A stretch of 64,000 nucleotides of DNA from Pseudomonas sp. Os17. Lineage in GTDB: Bacteria > Pseudomonadota > Gammaproteobacteria > Pseudomonadales > Pseudomonadaceae. The stretch's first letter is position 1. Each line of letters opens with the position of its first letter. The translations under genes were made by a program, and so were the position numbers. The notes under the pieces were generated by a model. It did not search any database. It saw only the letters and a program-made list of their open reading frames with translations, and was not told the origin of the DNA. Below, piece after piece: positions 16,601-25,257 of the stretch. The stretch spans positions 251,501 to 315,500 of the forward strand of contig NZ_AP014627.1 of the NCBI RefSeq assembly GCF_001547895.1. Reading direction: 5' to 3'.

Positions 16601-16741
16601 TGGGGGCCGATGGCCTACGCCATGATCGGCGGCATCATCGTCGCCACCTTGCTGACCCTGCTGTTCCTCCCGGCGCTGTACGTGGCCTGGTACAAGATCA
16701 AGGAACCGAGCCAAGACACCCCCCGCCCCACAGCCATGTAG
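13661..16741 (+). CDS. triC: RND-family efflux pump (TriC-like)
   Basis: A 1026-residue inner-membrane RND transporter that uses the proton gradient to expel hydrophobic compounds. Membrane helix 1 is near residues 17-38, a helix block near 335-530 contains LGLLVDDAMITVEMMVTRLE (the paired Asp of the proton relay), a second block near 860-1010 follows, and two large periplasmic loops lie between. The relay and EEDPSFTIKTMVIQTRWPGA place it in the non-AcrB branch with TriC and VexF-like pumps. The stop codon TAG (16739-16741) lies within the first bases of a REP element, so the C-terminal end may have been reset by the repeat. Confidence 0.9.
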   Translation: MTPASKGSFNLSEWAIRHQSFVWYLMFVALLMGVFSYLNLGREEDPSFTIKTMVIQTRWPGATQEETLKQVTDRIEKKLEELDSLDYVKSYTRPGESTVFVYLRDTTSAKDIPEIWYQVRKKINDIRGDFPQGLQGPGFNDEFGDVFGSIYAFTADGLSMRQLRDYVEQVRAEIREVPNLGKVEMVGEQDEVIYLNFSTRKLAALGIDQRQVLQSLQAQNAVTPAGVIEAGPERISVRTSGQFASEKDLATVNLRLNDRFYRLADIADISRGYVDPSTPLFRFNGQPAIGLAIAMKKGGNIQDFGKALHARMDELTADLPIGIGVHKVSDQAEVVQEAVGGFTSALFEAVIIVLVVSFISLGVRAGLVVACSIPLVLAMVFVFMEYSGITMQRISLGALIIALGLLVDDAMITVEMMVTRLEKGESKEQAATFAYTSTAFPMLTGTLVTVAGFVPIGLNASSAGEYTFTLFAVIAVAMLVSWIVAVLFAPVIGLHILSSNVKPHSEEPGRVGRAFNGGLLWAMRNRWWAIGITVLLFAASVFGMRFVQNQFFPSSDRPEILVDLNLPQNASINETRLAVDRLEATLKDDPDIERWSTYIGEGAIRFYLPLDQQLQNPYYAQLVIVSKGLEQRTALTERLRKRLREDFVGIGSYVQALEMGPPVGRPIQYRVSGKDIDQVRKHAIDLATELDQNPHIGEIIYDWNEPGKVLRIDIAQDKARQLGLSSEDVARLMNSIVSGSTVTQVHDDIYLINVVGRADDNERGSPETLQNLQIVTPSGTSIPLLAFATVGYELEQPLVWRRDRKPTITIKAAVRDAIQPTDLVKQLKPTIDRFAASLPAGYSVATGGTVEESGKAQGPIAKVVPLMLFLMATFLMIQLHSVQKLFLVASVAPLGLIGVVLALVPTGTPMGFVAILGILALIGIIIRNSVILVTQIDDYEREGYHPWDAVLEATHHRRRPILLTAAAASLGMIPIAREVFWGPMAYAMIGGIIVATLLTLLFLPALYVAWYKIKEPSQDTPRPTAM

Positions 16742-17444
16742 GCGCTGGCTTGCCAGCGAAGGGGCCCGGGAGGCGGGCGCCTGATCCGGAACCGCTTTCG
16801 CCGGCAAGCCGGCTCCTACGAGGTTGGCGGTAGTACAAATGGTGTCGGCAGGCCACTGCCATGTAGGAGCTGGCTTGCCAGCGAAGAGGCCCGGGAGGCG
16901 GGCGCTTGATCCGCAAGCGCTTTCGCCGGCAAGCCGGCTCCTACGAGGTTGGCGGTAGTGCGAATGGCGTCGGCAGCCCACGGCCATGTAGGAGCTGGCT
17001 TACCAGCGAAGGGGCCCGGGAGGCGGGAGCCTGATCCGGAATCGCTTTCGCCGGCAAGCCGGCTCCTACGAGGTTGGCGGTAGTGTGAATGGCGTCGGCA
17101 GCCCACGGCCATGTAGGAGCTGGCTTGCCAGCGAAGAGGCCCGGGAGGCGGGTGGCTGATCCGGAACCGCCTTCGCCGGCAAGCCGGCTCCTGCGAGGTT
17201 GGCGGTAGTGCGAATGGCGTCGGCAGCCCACGGCCATGTAGGAGCTGGCTTGCCAGCGAAGAGGCCCGGGAGGCGGGCGGCTGATCCGGAATTGCTTTCG
17301 CCGGCAAGCCGGCTCCTACGAGGTTGGCGGTAGTGCGAATGACGTAGGCAGCCCACGGCCATGTAGGAGCTGGCTTGCCAGCGAAGAGGCCCGGGAGGCG
17401 GGCGGCTGATCCGGAACCGCCTTCGCCGGCAAGCCGGCGCCTAC
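16738..17444. repeat. Tandem array of six REP-type elements, exact 125-bp period
   Basis: Copies begin at 16738, 16863, 16988, 17113, 17238 and 17363, a period of exactly 125 bp. Each unit is an 82-bp inverted REP pair followed by a 43-bp spacer (GAGGTTGGCGGTAGTGCGAA ... CCACGGCCAT). The spacers are nearly identical, so this is true tandem duplication. The first copy supplies the stop codon of the RND pump gene. Confidence 0.95.
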
Positions 17445-17466
17445 GGGGGGAGTGGGGCGGGAGGGC

Positions 17467-18093
17467 TCAGGCCTTGCGCCAGACGCTGGCCAGCCAGGGT
17501 TGCTGTTCCCGGGGCAGGCCGGCGGGGCGGTAGTAATGCTCCAGCTCGACAAAGCCTGCCTCGGTCAGCAGCGCCTGCCAGGCCGCGAGGTCGTGGTAGG
17601 CGCCATAGCGCGGGCCGTTCCAGCCTTCCTGGTTGTCGCCGCGCGGGTTGGAGCTGAACAGCACGCCACCGTCCTTGAGGCTGGCATGCAGTTGCTTGAG
17701 CACCCGCGGCAGTTCCTGGCGGGGAATGTGAAACAGCACTGCGTTGGCGAAGATGCCGTCGAAGTGCTCCGCGGGCAGGTCAAGCTTGAGAAAGTCCTGC
17801 TGCCAGACCTCGCAGCCGCTGTCGTCCCGGGCCATCTGGGCGAAGCGCTCGCAACCGTCGAGGCCGATGGCGACATGGCCCAGGCGAGTGAAGGTCTGCA
17901 GATCGCGCCCCGGACCGCAGCCAAAATCCAGCACGGTGAAGGGCGCCGGGCCCTGGATATGCCGCAGCAGCGCGTCGATGTTCTGGCTGACGTCGTGGTC
18001 GCGGGTGCCTTCACGAAAGTCTTCGGCCACCTGCTGGTAGTGGCCGAGGGTGGTGGCGGTGATGGTGTCTAGGTCGTCTGGAGCAAGTTTCAT
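17467..18093 (-). CDS. Class I SAM-dependent methyltransferase
   Basis: A 208-residue cytosolic methyltransferase. SAM motif I is TVLDFGCGPGRDL (about 53-65), motif II is around GLDGCERFAQMA, and a later motif is FDGIFANAVLFHIPRQELP. The start is set at MKLAPDD, where similarity of pattern begins; an ATG 12 bases upstream and a much longer frame running into a repeat are alternatives. The substrate is unknown. It lies between two repeat regions as a single-gene unit. Confidence 0.85.
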   Translation of the reverse strand: MKLAPDDLDTITATTLGHYQQVAEDFREGTRDHDVSQNIDALLRHIQGPAPFTVLDFGCGPGRDLQTFTRLGHVAIGLDGCERFAQMARDDSGCEVWQQDFLKLDLPAEHFDGIFANAVLFHIPRQELPRVLKQLHASLKDGGVLFSSNPRGDNQEGWNGPRYGAYHDLAAWQALLTEAGFVELEHYYRPAGLPREQQPWLASVWRKA

Positions 18094-18145
18094 GGCGGGC
18101 TGCATGGCGTGAAGAGGAATGGCCCGAATATACCCCATGCACCCT

Positions 18146-18246
18146 GTAGCCGCTGCCGCAGGCTGCGAACGGCTCCGCAGGAGACGCCGCTCTTGAGGGC
18201 CTCGCAAGGTCCTGCGGACCTTGTCGCAGCCTGCGGCAGCGGCTAC
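18146..18246. repeat. GTAGCCGCTGCCG-type palindromic repeat
   Basis: An inverted pair: GTAGCCGCTGCCGCAGGCTG at the left and its complement ending CAGCGGCTAC at the right, with a shorter stem (AAGGTCC/GGACCTT) inside. It separates the methyltransferase from the end of metI. Confidence 0.85.
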
Positions 18247-18257
18247 ACGGGGTGCCA

Positions 18258-18902
18258 CTAGCGCTTGTTCAGCACCCGCGCCAGTCGGTCACCGCCCAGC
18301 TGGATCGCCGCCACCAGGATCACCAGCAGCACGATCACCGTGAGCATGATCTGGCTGTCGAAACGCTGGTAACCGTAGCGGTAGGCAATGTCCCCCAGCC
18401 CGCCCGCGCCAATCGCCCCGGCCATGGCCGAGGAGTTGATCATGGTCACCAGGGTGATGGTGAAGCCGCCGACGATGCCCGGCAGCGCTTCCGGCAGCAG
18501 CACGTGCCAGACGATGTGCCAGCGTCGGCAGCCCATGGCCTGGGCCGCTTCGATCAGGCCGTGATCGACTTCCCGCAGGCTCACTTCGGCGATGCGCGCA
18601 AAGAACGGTGTGGCGGCGATGGTCAGCGGCACCACCGCCGCCCACACACCGTAGGTGGTGCCGACGATCAGCCGGGTAAAGGGGATCAGCGCCACCATCA
18701 GGATCAGGAACGGAATCGAGCGGAACAGGTTCACGAAAGCCCCCAGGGCCCGGTTCAGGTGCGGCGCCTCGTAGATCCCGCCCTTGCCGCTGGTGACCAG
18801 GATCACCGCCAGGGGAATCCCCGCCAGCAGGGCGATCAGCGAGGACACGCCGACCATCAGCAGGGTGTCGAGGACGCCCTGCACCAAGCGATCAAACCAC
18901 AT
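18258..18902 (-). CDS. metI: D-methionine-type ABC transporter permease MetI
   Basis: A 214-residue permease with about five membrane helices. The family segments are [34 protein letters not shown] and the EAA-type loop [20 protein letters not shown]. The start MWFDRLVQ gives the usual family length and overlaps metN by 11 bases. It is the last gene of the leftward block. The imported substrate is probably methionine or another organosulfur compound. Confidence 0.92.
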   Translation of the reverse strand: MWFDRLVQGVLDTLLMVGVSSLIALLAGIPLAVILVTSGKGGIYEAPHLNRALGAFVNLFRSIPFLILMVALIPFTRLIVGTTYGVWAAVVPLTIAATPFFARIAEVSLREVDHGLIEAAQAMGCRRWHIVWHVLLPEALPGIVGGFTITLVTMINSSAMAGAIGAGGLGDIAYRYGYQRFDSQIMLTVIVLLVILVAAIQLGGDRLARVLNKR

Positions 18903-20016
18903 AGCCCAGTACCTCCACTTGCTGTGCCCATTGCCCGGCACGTTGACGCAGTTCCGCCGCCCCCAGGGACGAGCCCTGGACGGCCAGCAGCAGGTGCCCC
19001 AGGGCGTGGCCCTGGATGCGTTCGACGCCACCTTGCAGCAGGCGCACGCGGCCGCCCAGGGCGCCGAACAGCGCCGCCAGGTCCGGCTCCTCTGTCTGGC
19101 TGCCGGTAAAGCGCAGGCTCAGCACCACGGCGGCCTCGGACGATTGCGCATGACTGCGCAAACGGCTTTGCAGCTCGGGCGGCAGGCCGTGCTGCAGGGG
19201 CGCCAGCAGGGTCTTGCTGACCTCGTGTTGCGGGTGGCCGAAGACTTCCCAGACCGGCCCCTGTTCGACGATGCGCCCGTGCTCCAGCACCACCACCCGG
19301 TCGCAGATCTCGCGGATCACCGCCATCTCGTGGGTGATGAGGATGATGGTCAGGCCCAGGCGCTGGTTGATCTCTTTGAGCAGGGCGAGGATCGACTGGG
19401 TGGTTTCCGGGTCCAGGGCCGAGGTGGCTTCGTCGCACAGCAGGATCTCGGGATCGTGGACCAGGGCCCGGGCGATGCCCACCCGCTGCTTCTGGCCGCC
19501 GGACAGTTGCGCCGGGTAGGCCTGGTGCTTGTCCTTGAGGCCCACCAGTTCCAGCAGTTCGCGGACCTTGCGCTGGCGCTCGGCCTTGGGCACCCCGGCC
19601 ACCTTCAGCGGCAGCTCGACGTTGTGCCACACGGTCTTGGCCGACATCAGGTTGAAGTGCTGGAAGATCATGCCGATGCGTCGGCGCAGGGCCACCAGGC
19701 GGTCTTCGTCGAAGTCGCCGATGTCCACCTGGTCGATCAGTACCCGGCCGCTGCTGGGTTGCTCCAGGCGGTTGATGGTGCGGATCAGCGACGACTTGCC
19801 GGCGCCGCTGCGGCCGATGATGCCGAACACTTCGCCGCGCTGGATCGAAAGGTCGATGCCGTGCAGGGCCTGCACCGGGCCCTGCTGGCCCTGGTAGGTC
19901 TTGCCCAGGCCGATGAAGCGCACCTGGGCGCGGTTCAGCTCGGGGTGCAGCTCGGTCTGCTCGGCGCTCTTTGGCGCAGGTTCCGGCAGCTTGCGCTGCA
20001 GCGTCGCGACACTCAT
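18892..20016 (-). CDS. metN: Methionine-type ABC transporter ATPase MetN
   Basis: A 374-residue ATPase with Walker A GRSGAGKS (68-75), signature LSGGQKQR (171-178), Walker [13 protein letters not shown] (191-202) and, after about residue 290, the C-terminal NIL domain that in E. coli MetN binds methionine and inhibits transport. The first 30 residues are an extension before the ATPase core. It starts one base after the metQ stop. Confidence 0.95.
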   Translation of the reverse strand: MSVATLQRKLPEPAPKSAEQTELHPELNRAQVRFIGLGKTYQGQQGPVQALHGIDLSIQRGEVFGIIGRSGAGKSSLIRTINRLEQPSSGRVLIDQVDIGDFDEDRLVALRRRIGMIFQHFNLMSAKTVWHNVELPLKVAGVPKAERQRKVRELLELVGLKDKHQAYPAQLSGGQKQRVGIARALVHDPEILLCDEATSALDPETTQSILALLKEINQRLGLTIILITHEMAVIREICDRVVVLEHGRIVEQGPVWEVFGHPQHEVSKTLLAPLQHGLPPELQSRLRSHAQSSEAAVVLSLRFTGSQTEEPDLAALFGALGGRVRLLQGGVERIQGHALGHLLLAVQGSSLGAAELRQRAGQWAQQVEVLGYVV

Positions 20017-20017
20017 C

Positions 20018-20827
20018 TCAACCTTCCCAGCCGGCTTGGTAGAGCTTGCCGTGGGCTTTATCCAGGGCGGCGCGAACGGCAGGCGAGTGCTGGTAGATAT
20101 CGACGAACTTGATCAGCCGCGGGTCGTTCTTGCTCTTGGGCTGGATCACGAACTGGATCACGTATTCCTTGTGGTCCAGGCCGTCGAACAGCAGCGCCGA
20201 GCCGGCGTCGAAGGTCTTGGCCAGACGGATGTAGGCCGGGTAGCCCTGGACCAGGTCGGCGTCGTCATAGGCGCGCACCAGTTGCACGGCTTCGACCTGG
20301 AGGATCTTGATCTTCTTCGGGTTGCTGACGATGTCGTCTTCGGTGGCCTTGTAGCCCACGCCCGGCTTGAGGGTGATCAGCCCGGCCTTGGCCAGCAGTT
20401 GCAGGCCGCGTCCGCTGTTGATCGGGTCGTTGGCGATGGCCACGCTGGCGCCTTCGGGCAGCTCGGCGAAGCTTGTGTATTTCTTCGAGTACAGGCCGAC
20501 GTTGTTGATGATGCCCGGGGCGAAGGGCACCAGATCGAAACCGGCGGCGGCCTTGGCGTTTTCCAGGAAGGGGATGTGCTGGAAGTAGTTCACGTCGATG
20601 TCGCCGGCGGCCAGGCTGACGTTGGGCGCGATCCAGTCGGTGAACTCCACCAGCTGCACCTTCAGGCCCTGCTTGCCGGCCTCTTCCACGGCGGCCTCCA
20701 GGGGAATGGCGAAGGCGGCGGTGGTGCCGACCTTGAGCGGTGCGTCGGCGGCGAACACGGCGCTGCTGAATAGGCCGAGGGCGAGGGCCAGGGCTTTGAC
20801 CGGGTGGCGCAGGAGCTTGGTTTTCAT
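20018..20827 (-). CDS. metQ: MetQ-family substrate-binding protein
   Basis: A 269-residue periplasmic binding protein. The signal peptide is about residues 1-26, ending VFA-AD, and there is no lipobox. Family segments are [20 protein letters not shown] and [19 protein letters not shown]. It is clearly different from the MetQ-like protein at 5293-6075. It is followed directly by metN and metI and preceded by monooxygenase genes on the same strand, so its ligand may be a sulfur compound handled by those enzymes. Confidence 0.92.
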   Translation of the reverse strand: MKTKLLRHPVKALALALGLFSSAVFAADAPLKVGTTAAFAIPLEAAVEEAGKQGLKVQLVEFTDWIAPNVSLAAGDIDVNYFQHIPFLENAKAAAGFDLVPFAPGIINNVGLYSKKYTSFAELPEGASVAIANDPINSGRGLQLLAKAGLITLKPGVGYKATEDDIVSNPKKIKILQVEAVQLVRAYDDADLVQGYPAYIRLAKTFDAGSALLFDGLDHKEYVIQFVIQPKSKNDPRLIKFVDIYQHSPAVRAALDKAHGKLYQAGWEG

Positions 20828-20895
20828 GGTGGTTACTTCCAGTCAATCCGAATGTGTGGGTTGAGCCATTGCGTGGGTGTATGGCGAGACCGCTG

Positions 20896-21031
20896 TCTGT
20901 GGTGAGGGCGCTTGCTCCCGTTGGGCCGCAAAGCGGCCCCAGATCCAGGCGGCGCGGTGTTGCAGGCATACCGCGCCGTCCGGGTTTGGGCTTGCTGCGC
21001 AAGCCAGCGGGAGCAAGCTCCCTCGCCACAG
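20896..21031. repeat. Third palindromic repeat type (GGGAGCAAGCTCCCTCGCC)
   Basis: A left arm near GGTGAGGGCGCTTGCTCCCG and a right arm CGGGAGCAAGCTCCCTCGCC form an inverted pair around a variable centre. It lies between the monooxygenase gene and metQ and could attenuate or terminate read-through. Confidence 0.8.
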
Positions 21032-21036
21032 GGTGG

Positions 21037-22404
21037 TCAGCGGCGGTAGGCCGCGCCGGTGTGTCGTTCGGGTAGTTTGCGGCCTTCGTGAAACAGTTTT
21101 TCCCGCAGGGTGCCCTCGTCGTAGGCGGTCTTGTAGGAGCCGCGTCGTTGCAGTTCGGGGATCACCAGATCGATGAAGTCGACGTAGCTTTCCGGGGTGA
21201 CGATGCGGGTCAGGTTGAAGCCGTCCAGGCCGGTTTCGGCGATCCAGGATTCCAGTTCGTCGGCCACCTGCTGCGGCGAGCCGACCACGGTGAAGTAGCG
21301 GCCGCCCAGGGCGTGCTGCTCCAGCAGCTTGCGCCGGGTCCAGTCGTTGTTCTGCAGGTGCTTGGTGGCCGACTGGATGGCGTTGCTCTTCACGTACTGG
21401 ATAGGTTCGTCGATCTCGTATTGGGAAAAGTCGATCGCGGTGGACGCGGAAAAATGCGCCACCCCGGCCTCGGCGCTGGCGTAGCGGCGGTACTCGGCGT
21501 GCTTCTGCCAGGCCAGTTCCTCGGTCTGGCCAACGATCACGTTGAGGCCCATGAACACCTTGATGTCCTCGGGATTGCGCCCGGCGGCCACGGCGCTGGC
21601 GCGGACCTTGTCCACCTGGGCCCTGGTCGCCGCCTTGTTCTGCCCACTGATGAACACGCACTCGGCGTGGCGCCCGGCGAACAGCAGGCCGCGATCCGAG
21701 CTGCCGGCCTGGAACAGCACCGGGGTGCGCTGCGGTGACGGCTCGCACAGGTGATAACCGCTGACCTGATAGAACTCGCCCTGGTGCTCGACCTTGTGCA
21801 CCTTGTCCGGCTGGGCATAGACGCGCTGCTCGCGGTCATCAAGCACCGCGTCGTCTTCCCAGCTGCCTTCCCAGAGCTTGTACAGCACCTCCAGGTACTC
21901 ATCGGCCTGGTCGTAGCGACGGTCGTGCTCGATCTGCTGCTTCAGGCCCATGGCCTGGGCGGCGCTGTCCAGGTAGCCGGTGACGATGTTCCAGCCGACC
22001 CGGCCACGGCTCAGGTGGTCGAGGGTGGAAAGGCGCCGGGCGAACAGGTAGGGCGCCTCGTAGGTGAGGTTGGCGGTGAGGCCGAAGCCCAGGTTCTTGG
22101 TCACTGCCGCCATGGCCGAAACCAGCAGCAGCGGGTCGTTGACCGGCAGCTGGATCGACTCCTTGAGGGTCACGTCCACCGAGTTCTGGTAGACGTCGTA
22201 GACCCCGACGATGTCGGCGATGAACAGCCCGTCGAACAGCCCGCGCTCCAGCAGCTGGGCCAGTTCGGTCCAGTACTCGAGGGTCTTGTACTGGGTCGAG
22301 TTGTCCCGCGGGTGGGTCCACAGACCGTGGTTGATGTGCCCGACGCAGTTCATGTTGAAGGCGTTGAGCAGGATCTTCTTCTTGGCGGTTTCGGCAGCGG
22401 CCAT
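21037..22404 (-). CDS. NtaA/DmoA-family FMN-dependent monooxygenase
   Basis: A 455-residue bacterial-luciferase-like flavin monooxygenase. The family cleaves or oxidises C-S, C-N or similar bonds using reduced FMN from a separate reductase. Visible are ILLNAFNMNCVGHINHGLW at the start, the conserved segment LSTLDHLSRGRVGWNIVTGY (about 117-136) and PVLFQAGSSDRGL. The ATG overlaps the stop of the upstream gene by one base (TGATG). An association with SfnB-type enzymes and a MetQNI importer points to desulfurisation of an organosulfur compound. The substrate is unknown. Confidence 0.9.
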   Translation of the reverse strand: MAAAETAKKKILLNAFNMNCVGHINHGLWTHPRDNSTQYKTLEYWTELAQLLERGLFDGLFIADIVGVYDVYQNSVDVTLKESIQLPVNDPLLLVSAMAAVTKNLGFGLTANLTYEAPYLFARRLSTLDHLSRGRVGWNIVTGYLDSAAQAMGLKQQIEHDRRYDQADEYLEVLYKLWEGSWEDDAVLDDREQRVYAQPDKVHKVEHQGEFYQVSGYHLCEPSPQRTPVLFQAGSSDRGLLFAGRHAECVFISGQNKAATRAQVDKVRASAVAAGRNPEDIKVFMGLNVIVGQTEELAWQKHAEYRRYASAEAGVAHFSASTAIDFSQYEIDEPIQYVKSNAIQSATKHLQNNDWTRRKLLEQHALGGRYFTVVGSPQQVADELESWIAETGLDGFNLTRIVTPESYVDFIDLVIPELQRRGSYKTAYDEGTLREKLFHEGRKLPERHTGAAYRR

Positions 22405-23603
22405 CAAATGGTCCCCCGCAGTGGCGGGTTCTGCTGGTTGAGGTAGTAGTTGCCCACCGCGTGGTACTTCCAGCGCACCGGGTCGTGCAGGGTGTGCACC
22501 CGGGCGTTGCGCCAGTGGCGGTCCAGGCCGTGCTCGGCCAGGGTCGCCTGGCTGCCCGCCAGTTCGAACAGGGTGCTGCCGGCGGCCAGGGAGATTTCCG
22601 TGCTCAGGGCGCGGACCTCGGCCACGGCGATGGAGGCGGCGGCCACGGTGTCGGCGTTGGTCTCGGCCTGGGCCCGGTCGAGGAATTCCCCGGCGCGCTC
22701 CAGCAGGGCTTCGGTGGCGTGCAGGCGGATGCTCAGCTGGCCGAAGCTCTTGAGGGTCAGCGGGTCGTCGGTGGCCTTGTCGGTGCCGGAGTCGATCCAC
22801 GGCCGGGTCTTGGTGCGCACGAAGCGCAGGGCGTCTTCGTAGGCGGCGCGGGCGATGCCGGTGTCGATGGCGGCGTGGAGGATCTGTGCCAGGGGACCGA
22901 CCGGGGTCGGGCGTTCGAAGGCGCTCTGGAACGGCACCACGTCGGCCTCGTCCACCGCAACGTTTTCAAACAGCACCGAGCCGCTGCCGGTGGTGCGCTG
23001 GCCGAAGCCGCTCCAGTCGTCGATCACGCTCAGGCCCTGGGCGTCGGCGGGGACGAAGGCCAGTTGTTGCACGCCTTGCTCATCCACCACCGAGGTGGGA
23101 ATGCGCTGGGCGTAGATGGCGCCAGTGGCGTAGAACTTGCGCCCGTCGATGCGGTAGCCCTGGCCGCTGCTGTCGCGGCTCAGGCGGGTGGTGCGGTCAT
23201 GGGCGGTCTTGGTGCCCAGCTCGGCCAGGGCGTTGCCGAAGCGGCGGCCGGCCAGGACCTCGGCGTACAGCCGTTGTTTCTGCGGCTCGCTGCCGTTCAC
23301 CCGCAGCACTTCCAGGGCGTAAAAATGGTTCTGCGGGATCTGCCCCAGGGAGGCGTCGGCCTCGGCGATCAGGGCGATGACCTTGGCCAGGGTGACGTTG
23401 GACACTCCGGCGCCGCCGTATTCCTTGGGCACGCTGATGCCCCACAGGCCGGAGCGGCTGAAGGCTTCCAGCTCGGGATGGGGCAGGCGCCGTTCACGGT
23501 CGCGCAGGGCACTGTCGCGCTTGAAGTCTTCCGCCAGGTCGCTGGCGACAATCAGGGCTTGTTCGTCGCTGGTGATGACCGCGACGTGTTGAGCAAGAGA
23601 CAT
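22404..23603 (-). CDS. SfnB-family acyl-CoA-dehydrogenase-like flavoprotein
   Basis: A 399-residue member of the SfnB/DszC branch of acyl-CoA dehydrogenase-like flavin monooxygenases used in sulfur acquisition. The start MSLAQH has a GGAG site; an earlier in-frame start does not. Segments typical of the family are SVPKEYGGAGVS, SLGQIPQNHFYALE, DDWSGFGQRTTGSGSV and the C-terminal RHWRNARVHTLHDPVRWKYH. It is a paralogue of the next upstream gene and translationally coupled to the downstream monooxygenase. Confidence 0.9.
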   Translation of the reverse strand: MSLAQHVAVITSDEQALIVASDLAEDFKRDSALRDRERRLPHPELEAFSRSGLWGISVPKEYGGAGVSNVTLAKVIALIAEADASLGQIPQNHFYALEVLRVNGSEPQKQRLYAEVLAGRRFGNALAELGTKTAHDRTTRLSRDSSGQGYRIDGRKFYATGAIYAQRIPTSVVDEQGVQQLAFVPADAQGLSVIDDWSGFGQRTTGSGSVLFENVAVDEADVVPFQSAFERPTPVGPLAQILHAAIDTGIARAAYEDALRFVRTKTRPWIDSGTDKATDDPLTLKSFGQLSIRLHATEALLERAGEFLDRAQAETNADTVAAASIAVAEVRALSTEISLAAGSTLFELAGSQATLAEHGLDRHWRNARVHTLHDPVRWKYHAVGNYYLNQQNPPLRGTI

Positions 23604-23642
23604 GTGTTTCTCCAGAGATCTGGTCAAAAGCGTTCTGGGCGG

Positions 23643-24884
23643 TTAAATCCAGGAATGCCGGGCCGGCAGCGTGCCGTTCAGGTGGTAGGCGCCGACGGCG
23701 TGGTACTTCCAGCGCACCGGGTCGTGCAGGGTGTGCACCCGGGCATTGCGCCAGTGGCGGTCGAGGTTGAATTCGGCGAGGGTGGCGCGGCTGCCGGCCA
23801 GCTCGAAAAGCTTTTCGCTGGCCAGCAGCGAGATCTCGGTGGTCAGTACCTTGGCTTCGGCCACGGCGATGGAGGCGCGGGCGGCGGACTCGGCGGTGAT
23901 CGGCGCCGCGCTGACCTGGTCCAGCACTTGCCCGGCCTTGCGCAGCAGGGCCTCGGCGGCGTGCAGTTCGATCTGCAGCTTGCCGATGTCGGCGATCACA
24001 TACAGGTCGTCGCTGGCGCGCTCGACGTTGGCGTCGATCCACGGGCGGGCCCGTTCACGCACGAAGCGGATAGCGTCGGCCACGGCTTCCCGGGCGATGC
24101 CGGCATCGATGGCGGCCTGGATCAGTTGCGACACCGCGCCCTGGATATTCGGCGACTCGTTGATCCGCCAGTTGTCCAGCACCAGCTCGGACTCGACCCG
24201 CACATCGTTGAGCAGGATGGTGCCGCTGGCGGTGGTGCGCTGGCCGAAGCCCGACCAGTCGTCGACGATGCGCAAGCCTGGGGTGCCACGGCGGACGAAG
24301 GCCAGCACCTGACGACCTTCCTCGTTCAGCGCCTTGACCGCCACCCAGTGGGCGAACAGGGCGCCGGTGGAGTAGAACTTCTGGCCGTTGATCACATGGC
24401 CGTCGCCATCCCTGGTGATCCGCGCCTTGAGTTCCAGGGTGTTCTTGGTGCCGCGTTCCGGGCCGGCATTGCCGATGCGCCAGCCTTCCAGGACGCTTTG
24501 CAGCAGCTGTTTCTTCTGCCGCTCGCTGCCGCAGCCGAGGATCAGGCCGAGGAGGCCGAACTGGTTCTGCGGGATCTGCCCCAGGGCCGGGTCGGCCGCG
24601 GAAATGATCGCGAAGACCTCGGCCAGGGTGACGAACGACACCTGTGGCCCGCCGTAGGCGCGGGGCACGGCAATGCTGCCCAGGCCGCTGCGGGTGAATT
24701 GTTCGATCTGCGCCCAGGGCAGCTTGCGCTGGCGGTCGCGTTGAGCGGCCTGCTGGCGGGCCGCGTCGGCCAGTTCATGGGCGGCTTGCAGGGCTTCGGC
24801 GTCGTTGCGCAGTACCCGAGCGGGCAGCAAAAGGGGAGCAATATCCAGGTCACTCTGGACCTGGGCTTCGATCAGACTGGACAT
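23643..24884 (-). CDS. SfnB-family acyl-CoA-dehydrogenase-like flavoprotein, second copy
   Basis: A 413-residue paralogue of the downstream gene with the same landmarks (AVPRAYGGPQVSFVTLAE, ALGQIPQNQFGLLGL, DDWSGFGQRTTASGTI, RHWRNARVHTLHDPVRWKYH). The start at the ATG 24884 has AAGGAG eight bases upstream; a GTG nine bases earlier is too close to that site. It is the first gene of a leftward block of six genes (two SfnB-type, FMN monooxygenase, metQ, metN, metI). Confidence 0.9.
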   Translation of the reverse strand: MSSLIEAQVQSDLDIAPLLLPARVLRNDAEALQAAHELADAARQQAAQRDRQRKLPWAQIEQFTRSGLGSIAVPRAYGGPQVSFVTLAEVFAIISAADPALGQIPQNQFGLLGLILGCGSERQKKQLLQSVLEGWRIGNAGPERGTKNTLELKARITRDGDGHVINGQKFYSTGALFAHWVAVKALNEEGRQVLAFVRRGTPGLRIVDDWSGFGQRTTASGTILLNDVRVESELVLDNWRINESPNIQGAVSQLIQAAIDAGIAREAVADAIRFVRERARPWIDANVERASDDLYVIADIGKLQIELHAAEALLRKAGQVLDQVSAAPITAESAARASIAVAEAKVLTTEISLLASEKLFELAGSRATLAEFNLDRHWRNARVHTLHDPVRWKYHAVGAYHLNGTLPARHSWI

Positions 24885-25257
24885 CAGCGCCACTCCTTGG
24901 CTGCACGCAATGCCCTGGCGATCTGCACTGGGGTGATTGTGTTCCGGACCATACCTACCTCACATCTTTTGGATAGGCCGCGTCATGCGGCGAAATCAGA
25001 ATCAAGAATGTCCGGTGGTCCGGTGCATATACCCTAAGCGCGTATAAAAATTAAATAAACTAACTTTTAGGAATATGAATAGAAGGGCTTTACGTATACG
25101 GCAGGATGGCCGGTTGCGGCCCAGTGGCTGCGGGCTGGCGCGGTGTGCGGCAGACGCCGGCGAGCATTTTTCGTCGGTGCAAAAGAACACGGGCAGGGGG
25201 ATGCAAGCACGCGAAGTGAGGCGATCGGCGCTGAGCGTTCAGGCGCCGCCGCAGGCG
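24885..25257. promoter_or_regulatory. Promoter region of the sulfur monooxygenase/MetQNI block
   Basis: No supported gene is seen in these 373 bases. From about 25040 to 25080 the DNA is very AT-rich (ATAAAAATTAAATAAACTAA) and ends with GGAATATGAA (25070-25079). The same 10-mer occurs at 5149-5158 before the MetQ-like gene. It is a plausible site for CysB or a similar sulfur regulator. A scan for a sigma-54 pattern on the minus strand close to the gene found none. Confidence 0.4.

Noticed and set aside
13100..16987. Very long open frame on the minus strand (about 1295 codons) opposite the RND genes
   Set aside because: Composition is His/Gly/Arg/Asp-rich shadow coding caused by high GC; the plus-strand RND pump and adaptor have clear motifs.
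16738..17444. CRISPR array
   Set aside because: The repeats are about 82-bp inverted pairs and the spacers are nearly identical to each other, whereas CRISPR spacers differ; no cas genes are present.
16816..17552. Several overlapping frames of 98-163 codons in the repeat arrays
   Set aside because: They translate REP units (repeating SLASQLLHGRGLPT-like text) and have no independent start signals.
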